Below, in pieces: positions 56,081 through 64,000 of a stretch of DNA of 64,000 bases (position 1 is the first letter of the stretch; every line of letters starts with the position of its first letter). The stretch is from contig PDQG01000004.1 in assembly GCA_002747745.1 (NCBI GenBank), positions 101,646-165,645 of the forward strand, read 5' to 3'. Below the pieces are notes generated by a model, which was given only the letters and a program-made list of their open reading frames with translations, searched no databases and was not told the origin of the DNA. The position numbers and the translations under genes are program-made. The stretch comes from a bacterium DOLZORAL124_38_8. GTDB taxonomy: Bacteria; Patescibacteriota; Gracilibacteria; UBA4473.

Positions 56081-56113
56081 GAAAGAAATCCAGCCTACGG
56101 CTGGATTTCTTTC
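56081..56113 (-). terminator. Terminator overlapping the tgt stop codon
   Basis: A perfect 15-bp inverted repeat, GAAAGAAATCCAGCC/GGCTGGATTTCTTTC, with the tgt stop in the loop. The last tgt codons (KEIQP) form one arm of the hairpin. Confidence 0.8.
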
Positions 56114-57243
56114 CCATTCCACTTTTCAAGCAATTGGTTTTTCCATTCCGAGTAATCTCCAGCCACAATATGTTTACGAGCTTCCCGCATCAAATCGTGA
56201 AAAAAATGGAGATTATGCATTGTCAAATATCGTTTGGCTAAATCTTCTTCTACACGGTGTAAGTGATGTAAATACGAACGAGTAAAACCTCTCTTGCAAA
56301 TCGGACTATCAGAATTTTCATCAAGCACGCGCATGTCTTCTCGGTATTGAGCGTTTCCAATTTTTAGTTTTCCGTCCCAGGTATAGACCGTTCCGTGCCG
56401 AGCGTTTCGCGCCGGTAACACACAGTCAAACATATCTATTCCGCGTTCAATGGCTTCTAATAGATTTTCTGGCGTTCCTACGCCCATCAAATAGCGAGGC
56501 TTATCGGCGGGCAACTGCACCGCCATTTCATCTAACACTTTGTACATTTGTTCGTGCGTTTCTCCCACGGCTAATCCTCCAAGAGCAAACCCGTCAAAAT
56601 CGAGCGCCGTAATTTCTTCTAACGATTTTTGTCGCAAATCGGAAAAACTTCCCCCTTGCACAATTCCAAAAATTTGCGGACGCTCGGTTGGACCCAAATC
56701 TTTCGAAAACTTAGACCAATGATACTCTAAACTCCGTTTAGCCCATGCGGTTGTTTTTTCAACCGCTTTTCTAATTTTGTGCCAATTCGGTACATTCGGC
56801 GGACACTCATCAAACGCCATAATCATATCAGCCCCCAAATTATGCTGAATTTCTATTGATTTTTCCGCATCGAGATAAAACCGTTGCCCATCAATGTGCG
56901 AATTAAAAAACACCCCGTCTTCGGTAATTTTTTTCCGTTTAATCGAAAACACCTGAAACCCTCCCGAATCGGTAAGCATGGGCTTATCACATTTCATAAA
57001 ATCATGTAGTCCGCCGTGCTTAGCCACCACTTCCGATCCTGGTCTCAAATGCAAATGATACGTATTACACAACACCACGGGCGCTTGAATCGCTTCTAAA
57101 TCTTGCATATCAACGCCTCCTTTAATGGTCGCTCGGGTAGCCACACTCATAAAAAACGGAGTTTGTACTTCGCCTCGTCTGGTTTTTAATACTCCGGCTC
57201 GTGCTTTTCCGCACTTAGCTTGTAATTCATAATTTTTTGTCAT
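56095..57243 (-). CDS. tgt: tRNA-guanine transglycosylase
   Basis: Exchanges guanine-34 for a queuosine precursor in Asn, Asp, His and Tyr tRNAs. Motifs: 'MLTDSGGFQVFS' (Asp92), 'VQGGSFSDLR', 'GLAVGE', and the nucleophile region 'GIDMFDCVLPARNARHG'. 382 residues. The zinc site, normally CxCxxC...H, reads S311-D-S313-P-I-C316 followed later by 'MHNL', so two of four ligands are missing. No other queuosine genes are present. Confidence 0.93.
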   Translation of the reverse strand: MTKNYELQAKCGKARAGVLKTRRGEVQTPFFMSVATRATIKGGVDMQDLEAIQAPVVLCNTYHLHLRPGSEVVAKHGGLHDFMKCDKPMLTDSGGFQVFSIKRKKITEDGVFFNSHIDGQRFYLDAEKSIEIQHNLGADMIMAFDECPPNVPNWHKIRKAVEKTTAWAKRSLEYHWSKFSKDLGPTERPQIFGIVQGGSFSDLRQKSLEEITALDFDGFALGGLAVGETHEQMYKVLDEMAVQLPADKPRYLMGVGTPENLLEAIERGIDMFDCVLPARNARHGTVYTWDGKLKIGNAQYREDMRVLDENSDSPICKRGFTRSYLHHLHRVEEDLAKRYLTMHNLHFFHDLMREARKHIVAGDYSEWKNQLLEKWNGKEIQP

Positions 57244-57329
57244 CGCTTTTAAACTATTTAAAAAAATATTTTTAGCGAATGAGAAAACGAGTTTTATCTT
57301 TCTTTGTCCCCCAATTTATATGCTAATCA

Positions 57330-57363
57330 GATTGCCGCGTCGCTCACGCTCCTCGCAATGACA
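57330..57363. repeat. Dispersed palindromic repeat (ATTGCGAG type), copy 2
   Basis: The minus strand reads GTCATTGCGAGGAGCG...GCGGCAATC; ATTGC/GCAAT ends with an internal GAGCGTGAGCG. Related to the copy at 27640. Confidence 0.7.
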
Positions 57364-57372
57364 GACGCGAGT

Positions 57373-58932
57373 TTATGCCGCCAATTTTTCTTCCGTATTT
57401 TCTGGACTTGTTTCCATTTCAACCACCTGAGGTTTATTCTCTTCTTTTTTATCAGAACCTTCAACCTGCCCACTTTCGATAAAGTTTTTAACGGCTTCTT
57501 TATCATCAAAATTCAACGTTTCATCTACTTCTTTGACCATTGCATGGATTTTGTCTCGGTATTCAGCCATTTTCGGAGAAATTTCCTCCAGCTTAACAGT
57601 ATTACTTCGTTCAGGCGTATAATTTCCTGTCAACGTTTCGGTTAATAACAAAGCGTTTTTCAATAAACTTTCACTTTTGATATTTGGTTGTTCTAAACTG
57701 ACAACAAATCCTTTTAATAATTCCTCCCAACCCATAAATGCTAATTTTTCTTTACTGTCCGAAGTTGCTTGCAAAAGTGCATTTAACTGTTCATGACTTA
57801 GTTTATGAGCCCATAGAGACATATCTTTATAGTCTGCCTTCATAATATTCGGCACAAAAGACTCATTAAACGCTGTATCAAAATGTTCCGACTGCGACCA
57901 TTGTTCAAAGTACAATTTTTGCCAATTTTTCGGGTTAATTTCAGTAAACTCTTTAGCCGTAACAGGCACTTTACCACTATTTAAATCAGTCGCCCATTGT
58001 TTAAACTCTTCAAAACTCGCATTCGCAAACACATTCAAAAGCGGCATTGATTCGCCGAACTCTTTATTCATTCGCACCAAATCAGCCTTCGAAATAAATC
58101 CAATAGCCGCCCCATAAATTAGAGATTGTAATACAAAATCTCCATCCAAACCATTGTTTAGTTTTCGTCGTTTTAATGTTAGTCGTAAATGAGCCATAAC
58201 AAATCCTTTATCTATTCGAGACAAAGTCTCAGCATCTGATTCAGGCGAAGCAAAATCAGCCAAAGACTCTGAAACAATCGATGAAAATTCTTCTGGACTC
58301 CCAAGATTTTTGTCTACATATTCAAAATAATCACCATCAGCCGCCGCCATATTATCCGCTAAAAAATTCTGTTTCCACAATTCCGCCTTCGCCTCTCCCA
58401 ACTCAGGTGTATTTTTTACCCAATTATAAAACTTCTTTTCCAACTCATTATCCGACAAGTTTTGCCAGTCATTATCAGCAAATATTTCCTGTCCAGCTAA
58501 ACGATTAACTGTTTGCAGTAAATAACGATCTCTCAAGGCAATATCACTCCGCTTGGCACATGTTTCAAACGCCATCAAAAACTCAAAAATATCATTCGTT
58601 TTATACAAAAATTGAGATTTAATTTCGCCCGTACTTCTGTTTTTTAAAACTTCTTCTCCTTCGCTCGCCGAATCTATCTTTTCATAGTTAACCTCTGTAA
58701 CGCCTAAAATTTTATGCTTAAAAAACTTTTTTGTTTTCTCCCACATCCGCCGAAACAAGTTTTTGGGTTTTTCGTTATTCAACACCGACTCAACATCCTC
58801 TCTATTTTCTTGAGCAAGGTTTTCAACCGGATTTTTAACTTTTTCTGCCACTACATCCGCGTACTCGTCTACGGATTCTTTCCACAACCATCGTGTATTT
58901 TTTGCCTCCAAATCTTGTCGAATAAATTTCAT
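57373..58932 (-). CDS. Large hypothetical helical protein
   Basis: Start chosen at MKFIRQDLEAK (58932). About 519 residues, acidic and helical, no signal peptide or clear membrane span, with a disordered Glu/Lys-rich C-terminal tail ('GSDKKEENKPQVVEME'). I recognise no family. It resembles the 53042 protein in overall character, but I see no shared motif. Confidence 0.7.
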   Translation of the reverse strand: MKFIRQDLEAKNTRWLWKESVDEYADVVAEKVKNPVENLAQENREDVESVLNNEKPKNLFRRMWEKTKKFFKHKILGVTEVNYEKIDSASEGEEVLKNRSTGEIKSQFLYKTNDIFEFLMAFETCAKRSDIALRDRYLLQTVNRLAGQEIFADNDWQNLSDNELEKKFYNWVKNTPELGEAKAELWKQNFLADNMAAADGDYFEYVDKNLGSPEEFSSIVSESLADFASPESDAETLSRIDKGFVMAHLRLTLKRRKLNNGLDGDFVLQSLIYGAAIGFISKADLVRMNKEFGESMPLLNVFANASFEEFKQWATDLNSGKVPVTAKEFTEINPKNWQKLYFEQWSQSEHFDTAFNESFVPNIMKADYKDMSLWAHKLSHEQLNALLQATSDSKEKLAFMGWEELLKGFVVSLEQPNIKSESLLKNALLLTETLTGNYTPERSNTVKLEEISPKMAEYRDKIHAMVKEVDETLNFDDKEAVKNFIESGQVEGSDKKEENKPQVVEMETSPENTEEKLAA

Positions 58933-59026
58933 CTGATTATTGTACCACAAAATTAATCAATATTCAAGCCTAAATCAAGTCTGAAATTCGTTTTTTTGCT
59001 ATTTTTTTGGCATAATAAACTCCGAA

Positions 59027-60289
59027 ATGGAAATATTTACATCGCTTCCAATTGAGAACTTATTATTATCACTCGGACTTGGATGTTTTTTAGGAATCCG
59101 ACGAGAACTAAACCAGAAAAACTCTGAAAAAAAAGGATTTATGGGGGTCCGTACCAGTATTTTATTTGCGGTGCTTGGAACCGTCTCAGTCTTATTTCCG
59201 ACGCTCCCACAACTGCCACTTTTCACGTTTGGCGCCCTCACCTTATTTGTGGCTATTTCATACGCCCATGACGTTGTTACTTTTAAGCACAAAGGATTGA
59301 CCAGGGAAATTTCGGCTTTGATTATTTTTTGGATTGGAGTTCTAGCCGGAATTGGACAAAGCACGTTAGCCATTCTGCTAACAATTCTCCTCGGAATTAT
59401 GGGAGAATTCAAAACCTCGATTCATAATTTTGTCTACACATTGACCGAACAGGAAGTAAAAGGAGCCCTACAATTACTCGTTTTCTCTGGAGCGGTATTA
59501 CCATTTTTACCACAAACGGCTATCGACCCCTGGGGGATTTTTGTTCCATTTAAAATTTGGTTACTCGTTATTTTAATCTCTGGACTCGGATTCTTAGGAT
59601 ATTTCTTGACCAAATATTTATCTTCCAAAGGGGGCGTATTATTGTCGTCATTCTTAGGGGCTCTGGTCTCAAGCACGGCTGTGTGTGCGTCATTAGCCGA
59701 ACAATCGGTGCGGAGCCGGAAACTTAATCTCTTAGCCAGTGGAATATTTCTTGCATTAGGAACTATGCAAATCCGCGTCCTCATAGAAATTCTCGCTGTA
59801 GGAGGATCAAATTTCCAAAACTGGTTCCTCCTCGTTCCAACAGGAATGGCGCTCGGAAGTTTTGGATTCGCTTGGATGTTTTTCCGCGGTATGAAAGATT
59901 CAAAACCAAACAAAAAACCTGAACTCAGCAGCCCGTTTGAACTTTTACCCGCGTTGAAATTTGGACTCTTATTTGTCGTTGTTTTACTGGCTTTACACTT
60001 TGCTAAAAAATTCTTAGGAAACCAAGGAGTTTACGCTGCAGCAGCTCTTTCTGGGTTGGTTGATGTCGACGCCATCGTGTTATCTAGTGTCGAATCGGCA
60101 AACAACGGTGAGCTCACGCAACCAGTTTCCGAAATCGCCATTTTCTTGGCCTTATTTGTCAACACCTTGGTCAAAATATTTTATGCCAGCCTTATTGGTT
60201 CAAAATCATTCGTAAAAAAATTAATCATACCAACGGTTCTTGTGTCTCTCATCGGGGCCGGACTTTTGGAATTGTCCGTTTTTCTCTAA
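59027..60289 (+). CDS. MgtC/DUF4010-family membrane protein
   Basis: 420 residues with about a dozen membrane helices. The first half matches MgtC/SapB ('LLLSLGLGCFLGIRRELNQK', 'GVRTSILFAVLGTVSVL', 'LTREISALIIFWIGVLAGIG'). The second half is DUF4010 ('GALVSSTAVCASLAEQS', 'YAAAALSGLVDVDAIVLSS'). Transport function and ligand are unknown for this family. Confidence 0.88.
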   Translation: MEIFTSLPIENLLLSLGLGCFLGIRRELNQKNSEKKGFMGVRTSILFAVLGTVSVLFPTLPQLPLFTFGALTLFVAISYAHDVVTFKHKGLTREISALIIFWIGVLAGIGQSTLAILLTILLGIMGEFKTSIHNFVYTLTEQEVKGALQLLVFSGAVLPFLPQTAIDPWGIFVPFKIWLLVILISGLGFLGYFLTKYLSSKGGVLLSSFLGALVSSTAVCASLAEQSVRSRKLNLLASGIFLALGTMQIRVLIEILAVGGSNFQNWFLLVPTGMALGSFGFAWMFFRGMKDSKPNKKPELSSPFELLPALKFGLLFVVVLLALHFAKKFLGNQGVYAAAALSGLVDVDAIVLSSVESANNGELTQPVSEIAIFLALFVNTLVKIFYASLIGSKSFVKKLIIPTVLVSLIGAGLLELSVFL

Positions 60290-60304
60290 AAACTCCAAAA
60301 AAAT

Positions 60305-60328
60305 TGTAACATTTTCTCCCTCTCCGTC
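60305..60328 (+). promoter_or_regulatory. Possible ECF sigma-type promoter
   Basis: TGTAAC (60305-60310) and CGTC (60325-60328) lie 14 nt apart, 14 nt before the ATG of the FecR-like gene. They resemble ECF -35/-10 elements, although the spacing is shorter than usual. Confidence 0.35.
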
Positions 60329-60342
60329 GTTGTAATAAACAG

Positions 60343-61605
60343 ATGAGCTTTCACGACCTAGAAATACTTTTGAAAACTATTTTCCAGCGTGCCACACGTA
60401 CTGGAAATGCTACCCATAAAACGACCCTCAAAAACTTATGTTTATCAACGCTTTCTGCCACGCATATGCCTTGGTGGAAAATGTTTTTATTGGGGAAATT
60501 TTCGTTCCAGATTAAATCAGCATTGGCAGTGTTTTTAGTATTCGGAGCTTTGTTTTCATTGTTCCAAAGTGAATCATACGCCGGAGAAATCAAACCAACG
60601 TTTGGACTAGTCGAATTAACTCGAGACGGAAAAACACGAATTATTCGCGACACAACCAAATTAAAAGTCGGCGACATTGTTCAAGTAGCCAGCAGCGCAC
60701 AAGCCAATATCAAGCTCAACAACCAAGCTATCGAATCTGAAGCCCTTGCTCATACGGAAGTCCGAATTATGGATAAAGATAAAATATTTCTATCAGAAGG
60801 AACTTTAGAAAATCAAATCAAAAAACAAGCTGAAATTGCTACCAAACGAGGGAAAATCTCGGCGCAAAATGGAAAAGGCATCATTTCGGTTACGCCAACC
60901 GGAGAAACAAAAGTCACAGCCGTAAAAAATCAATTAGAAATTTCTGATTGGCTCGATCGCTCAATACGTTTGACCTCTGGAGAAACCATAAAATTAACCA
61001 CTGATTCGAATCTTACCAATACAAATCCAAGCAAAACTGATATTTTGACGGAATCACTGTTAAATAAAATTCGAGCAAAATTATTGATTAGTCAAACCAA
61101 AATTCTAAACGGAATTCATACTATTAACGAGCAAAAACAACGAACCATCGGACAAGCCGAACTTCATTCTGCTCAAAAATCATTCAAAACTATTTATTCG
61201 ATTTTGAACCAAGCCTTTACTGGGAAAAAAGTAAATATCGAACAAATTACCCTCGCACAAGTTATTGAAATCATACAAGCACACACCAACGACGCACAAC
61301 TGTTGACCGAGGCCAAAGCCACAAAAATATTTTTGGAAAAAGCCATGAATGAAAGCGTGGCTTTTGCCCTCCCAGACGAACAAGAAAATAAACATTTTTA
61401 TAACTATCAAGTGATAGAAAAAGTGTTCGAAACCTACGCAGAAAACAACGTAAAAGAAAAAAATCTTTTACAAAAAAAATACCTCACGCGGGCACAAGCT
61501 GAATTTGCCGAACTAAAAACTCCCGCAGAACGCCGATTTTATCTCTCAACCATTCCACAACGAACACTCTTCTACGCGTCGTTAGTCTCTCTCACGACTG
61601 AATAG
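60343..61605 (+). CDS. Membrane-anchored FecR-like protein (possible anti-sigma factor)
   Basis: 420 residues: a cytosolic N-terminal segment of about 55, one membrane helix ('ALAVFLVFGALFSLF'), then an external FecR-like beta domain ('FGLVELTRDGKTRIIRDTTKLKVGDIVQVASSAQANIKLNN'). A long helical C-terminal region follows. The topology suits an anti-sigma factor or envelope sensor. No sigma-factor gene lies in the window. Its stop is 4 nt from the end of the convergent ftsE-like gene. Confidence 0.65.
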   Translation: MSFHDLEILLKTIFQRATRTGNATHKTTLKNLCLSTLSATHMPWWKMFLLGKFSFQIKSALAVFLVFGALFSLFQSESYAGEIKPTFGLVELTRDGKTRIIRDTTKLKVGDIVQVASSAQANIKLNNQAIESEALAHTEVRIMDKDKIFLSEGTLENQIKKQAEIATKRGKISAQNGKGIISVTPTGETKVTAVKNQLEISDWLDRSIRLTSGETIKLTTDSNLTNTNPSKTDILTESLLNKIRAKLLISQTKILNGIHTINEQKQRTIGQAELHSAQKSFKTIYSILNQAFTGKKVNIEQITLAQVIEIIQAHTNDAQLLTEAKATKIFLEKAMNESVAFALPDEQENKHFYNYQVIEKVFETYAENNVKEKNLLQKKYLTRAQAEFAELKTPAERRFYLSTIPQRTLFYASLVSLTTE

Positions 61606-61609
61606 TTTA

Positions 61610-62305
61610 CTATATCATCCCCGCAAAAGCGGTGGCACGATCACAGTTTTTTTGGTCGAAAGAAATCTTCCCGTCATCAATACGAATAACTCTTGGGGAG
61701 AGATTCTCCACCAACACAGGGTCATGCGTTGAAAACAAAATAGTTAACCCAATTTCTTGGTTTAAATAGCGAAAAAGTTCCGCTATTTCGCGGGAATTTT
61801 TTGGATCAAGGTTTCCGGTCGCTTCATCAGCAATCAATATTTTAGGATTATGTACCAATGCCCGAGCAATGGCCACCCGTTGCGATTCTCCGCCAGACAG
61901 ATTTTCGGGGAACGCCGCTCGCAAATCCCACAGCCCGACTCGTTTTAGTACATTAGGAACCACTTTATCTATCAACGATTCTTCTCCACAAACTTCTAAC
62001 GCGTACGCCACATTTTGGTATACAGTTTTGTGCGCTAATAGTTTAAAGTCTTGATACACCACCCCAATTTGCCTTCGGTATTCTTGAACGCTCAACCAAG
62101 ACAAATCATTAATAGCCAAAGCATCCAGAAATATAGCGCCTTCGGTTGGTTTTCGTTCCGCGGTTAATAATCGAAAAATAGTAGATTTACCAGCCCCAGA
62201 CGGCCCGAGAATGGCCACGACTTCTTGCGGTAATACTTCAAAAGACAAAGTATCTAATATTTTTTTTCCTTGTACAACAAACGAAACCGAATCAAATTTC
62301 AACAT
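61610..62305 (-). CDS. ftsE: FtsE-like ABC transporter ATP-binding protein
   Basis: 231 residues. Walker A 'ILGPSGAGKSTIFRLL', Q-loop 'VVYQDFKLLAHKTVYQNVAYAL' (the 'YQDFKLL' form is typical of FtsE), signature 'ENLSGGESQRVAIARAL', Walker B 'PKILIADEATGNLDP' and H-loop 'STHD'. FtsEX controls septal peptidoglycan hydrolases. No ftsX follows; a LolD-like role is the alternative. Confidence 0.85.
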   Translation of the reverse strand: MLKFDSVSFVVQGKKILDTLSFEVLPQEVVAILGPSGAGKSTIFRLLTAERKPTEGAIFLDALAINDLSWLSVQEYRRQIGVVYQDFKLLAHKTVYQNVAYALEVCGEESLIDKVVPNVLKRVGLWDLRAAFPENLSGGESQRVAIARALVHNPKILIADEATGNLDPKNSREIAELFRYLNQEIGLTILFSTHDPVLVENLSPRVIRIDDGKISFDQKNCDRATAFAGMI

Positions 62306-62374
62306 AATATTCTACAGACAGTATAACCCGAATTATTTATTTTTGAAAACAAATTTAAGGCACGAGAAATTAAT

Positions 62375-62424
62375 TTGACAAAAGCAAGGTTTTTTCTACT
62401 ATCAGCCGTGATTTCTTAGTAGAA
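62375..62424 (+). promoter_or_regulatory. rpsP operon promoter with an inverted repeat
   Basis: TTGACA (62375), 16 nt, TACTAT (62397). The -10 box lies in one arm of a perfect 8-bp inverted repeat, TTCTACTA (62394-62401) and TAGTAGAA (62417-62424), just before the rpsP start, so it could be an operator or a leader hairpin. Confidence 0.5.
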
Positions 62425-62433
62425 TATATACCT

Positions 62434-62745
62434 ATGTTAGTAATTCGTCTTGCAAGATTCGGAAGAAAAAAACAAGCCTTCTTTCGGCTAGTAGCGGCAG
62501 AAAAAAGCCGAGCAGTACAAAAAAAATACATAACTTCTCTTGGATACTACAATCCATTGACTGAAAACGGAAAAGGAGAATTTGTATTTGATAAGGAAAA
62601 AGTAGAAACGTTCATCAAAAACGGCGCACATCCTTCTCAAACTGTGGCTCGGTTATTGGTAAAAAACGGGGTAAAAGCCGCTGAAAAATTTATCAAACAA
62701 CGACCAACCGTAGAAAAGAAACCGGCTGAAAAAACCGAAGAATAA
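62434..62745 (+). CDS. rpsP: 30S ribosomal protein S16
   Basis: 103 residues with the S16 core 'MLVIRLARFGRKKQAFFRLVAAEKSRAVQKKYITSLGYYNP' and 'PSQTVARLLVKNGV', plus a short charged tail. Needed for 30S assembly. First gene of rpsP-khpA, as in many bacteria. Confidence 0.95.
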   Translation: MLVIRLARFGRKKQAFFRLVAAEKSRAVQKKYITSLGYYNPLTENGKGEFVFDKEKVETFIKNGAHPSQTVARLLVKNGVKAAEKFIKQRPTVEKKPAEKTEE

Positions 62746-62785
62746 ATCTACGCGTTCACTTATTTAGTTTTTAAAATAATAAACC

Positions 62786-63028
62786 ATGAATACAAATATT
62801 CGAGATTTTGTTGAATACTTAGTTTTATCTTTGTGTGAAGACAAAGACGCGGTAAGCATCACTGAATCAGTTGATGACCGAGGAAATTTAATTATCATTT
62901 CAGTAGCTGAAGCCGACATGGGACGACTTATTGGTCGAGCTGGGAAAAACATTTCTGCTCTTCGAACACTGGTAAACGTTATGGCGGCTCGAACCGAACA
63001 ACGATATTCTCTTAAAGTAGTAGAATAA
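62786..63028 (+). CDS. khpA: KH-domain RNA-binding protein KhpA
   Basis: 80 residues: a single KH domain with the GxxG loop in 'MGRLIGRAGKNISALRTLVNV'. KhpA, with KhpB, binds RNA and affects cell division and size in Gram-positives. Position after rpsP is conserved. It ends 6 nt before the next start. Confidence 0.92.
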   Translation: MNTNIRDFVEYLVLSLCEDKDAVSITESVDDRGNLIIISVAEADMGRLIGRAGKNISALRTLVNVMAARTEQRYSLKVVE

Positions 63029-63034
63029 TAGACC

Positions 63035-63451
63035 ATGAACGATTTTTCTCCTCGCGACAATTTTCAAACCAATCCATTTGTAGATACCCCGCTTATTCAA
63101 AGTGACAGTACGCTGCAAGGATTAATCATAAAATTGTTAGTGTTTGCGTTTGTCGCGGCAGCCATTATTTCTGCCATTTTCATTTTCTGGGGAGGAATTT
63201 CTTTTATCTTATCGGGAGGAAATGATGAAAAAATTAAAAAAGCCGTTAACACCATTCGATATGCGATTATTGGCTTAATTATTACCATCATTAGTGGAGT
63301 ATTTGTAACTTTTATTGGAAAATTCTTTGGGTTTGATTTTGAACAATTCATTCCGAGTGTTGCCGAAATAAAAGGCTACATTAACCAGTTTGCTGGAAAT
63401 ATAAAAAGCTCAACTGGAGCGGGCAGAATAAACAACACTCGTCCTTTTTAG
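63035..63451 (+). CDS. Mbov_0395/TrbC-like pilin-type membrane protein
   Basis: 138 residues: an N-terminal soluble segment, two membrane helices ('GLIIKLLVFAFVAAAIISAIFIFWGGISFILSGGND' and 'TIRYAIIGLIITIISGVFVTFIGKFFGF') with the 'SGGNDEKIKKA' loop, and a soluble C-terminus. This is the Mbov_0395/VirB2-like pattern common in CPR bacteria, where such proteins are thought to be secretion-system or pilus subunits. Confidence 0.75.
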   Translation: MNDFSPRDNFQTNPFVDTPLIQSDSTLQGLIIKLLVFAFVAAAIISAIFIFWGGISFILSGGNDEKIKKAVNTIRYAIIGLIITIISGVFVTFIGKFFGFDFEQFIPSVAEIKGYINQFAGNIKSSTGAGRINNTRPF

Positions 63452-63462
63452 AAACAACAAAT

Positions 63463-64000
63463 ATGAATCTATTCTCACACATTTGGGAGGCGCTTTATCC
63501 ACCCAAATGTGTTTTTTGTAGAAGAGATAATGGTCTAGTTTGTCCTCAACACCAAAAAGAACTCGATTTACAACCCGAAAAATTCATTAGCCCAAAACAG
63601 TTCACGGTTTTTAGTGTCGGAAATTATAGCCACCCAGCTATCAAGAAGTTTCTCACTTTTTATAAATTTAATGGCATTTTTACTTTGTCTGATTTTATGG
63701 GACAACAGATAATCCAACATTGGAGCCATGAGATTCCCCCCAAAGCCATACTAATTCCTATTCCGCTTCATTGGAGTCGATTCCTTTGGCGAGGATTTAA
63801 CCAATCAACACGTTTGGCACAAGCCCTTAAGAAACATCGCCCCGATTTAATTGTCTGCCAGAACCTTAAAAGAGTAAAACGAACCAAACAGCAGGCAAAA
63901 TTAGACCAAAAAAATCGGCTGAAAAATATGCAAAACGTCTTTCAACTAAAACCATTAAATGTTCCCACAAATACACCCATTTTTTTGATAGATGATGTTT
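63463..64000 (+). CDS. comF: ComF-family phosphoribosyltransferase-like protein, 3' end outside the window
   Basis: ATG at 63463 opens a frame that runs to the window end. N-terminal zinc-finger remnant 'LYPPKCVFCRRDNGLVCPQH', then 'AILIPIPLHWSRFLWRGFNQSTRLAQAL', 'RVKRTKQQAKLDQKNRLKNMQNVF' and the PRPP-type motif 'IFLIDDV' at the edge. ComF takes part in DNA uptake during transformation. It follows the pilin-like gene by 11 nt. Confidence 0.9.
   Translation, partial: MNLFSHIWEALYPPKCVFCRRDNGLVCPQHQKELDLQPEKFISPKQFTVFSVGNYSHPAIKKFLTFYKFNGIFTLSDFMGQQIIQHWSHEIPPKAILIPIPLHWSRFLWRGFNQSTRLAQALKKHRPDLIVCQNLKRVKRTKQQAKLDQKNRLKNMQNVFQLKPLNVPTNTPIFLIDDV

Overview
The window looks like chromosome from a Candidate Phyla Radiation (Patescibacteria) bacterium, probably on the Peregrinibacteria/Gracilibacteria side. 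Evidence: a CPR-like 16S rRNA gene, no rpmD (L30) between rpsE and rplO, small scattered operons, a Mbov_0395-like pilin next to khpA, and a long Cys-rich protein of a type often seen in CPR genomes. UGA is not read as glycine: reading frames are intact without it. However, UGA is almost unused as a stop (about 36 UAA, 16 UAG, 1 UGA). Housekeeping genes, ribosomal proteins included, use CGA for nearly every arginine. Start codons lack Shine-Dalgarno sequences, and several lie 5-9 nt after a -10 box, implying leaderless mRNAs. The 16S 3' tail reads ACCGCC where ACCUCC is expected.

Layout. 0-7 kb: a partial accessory gene, rbfA-rdgB, a large Ig-like surface protein, ruvC, der. 7-10.3 kb: mfd. 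10.4-13.3 kb: a DpnII-type restriction-modification cassette (GATC) with foreign codon use. 13.4-19.5 kb: a truncated spc operon (rplF-rplR-rpsE-rplO) followed by rpsT, then glmS and aspS. 20-26 kb: nitroreductase, a five-repeat protease-inhibitor lipoprotein, a LemA-like pair, purQ, asnS behind a transcription attenuator, and a CorA transporter. 26-33 kb: ssb, a pilin-LamG gene broken by an amber codon, GNAT, trpS, a secreted nuclease, a WecA/TagO-like transferase and PBP1C. 33-39 kb: transketolase, then a TrmB regulator divergent from a radical SAM/SPASM gene plus a Cys-rich repeat protein. 39-44 kb: a CotH / VTC / DUF4956 overlapping operon and LtrA. 44-46 kb: a solitary 16S gene with its own promoter, processing stem and terminator. 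46-64 kb: lysS, nusA, a DUF192 lipoprotein, PBP2, ruvA, two unknown helical proteins, comM, tgt, an MgtC/DUF4010 protein, a FecR-like protein, ftsE, rpsP-khpA-pilin and the start of comF.

The strongest unusual signal is upstream of asnS. A promoter leads almost directly into a 16-codon ORF, MRHNNLNSNNNNYSVE, with seven Asn codons. It is followed by mutually exclusive 1:2, 2:3 and 3:4 RNA pairings, the last an intrinsic terminator. This is the architecture of ribosome-mediated attenuation, here apparently sensing Asn-tRNA(Asn) to control asparaginyl-tRNA synthetase. Other loci worth following are the inhibitor lipoprotein with different predicted P1 residues (M, R, L, A, A), the radical SAM/Cys-rich operon, the solitary 16S gene, and a group of AGA/AGG-using, probably imported genes set against the CGA-using core.
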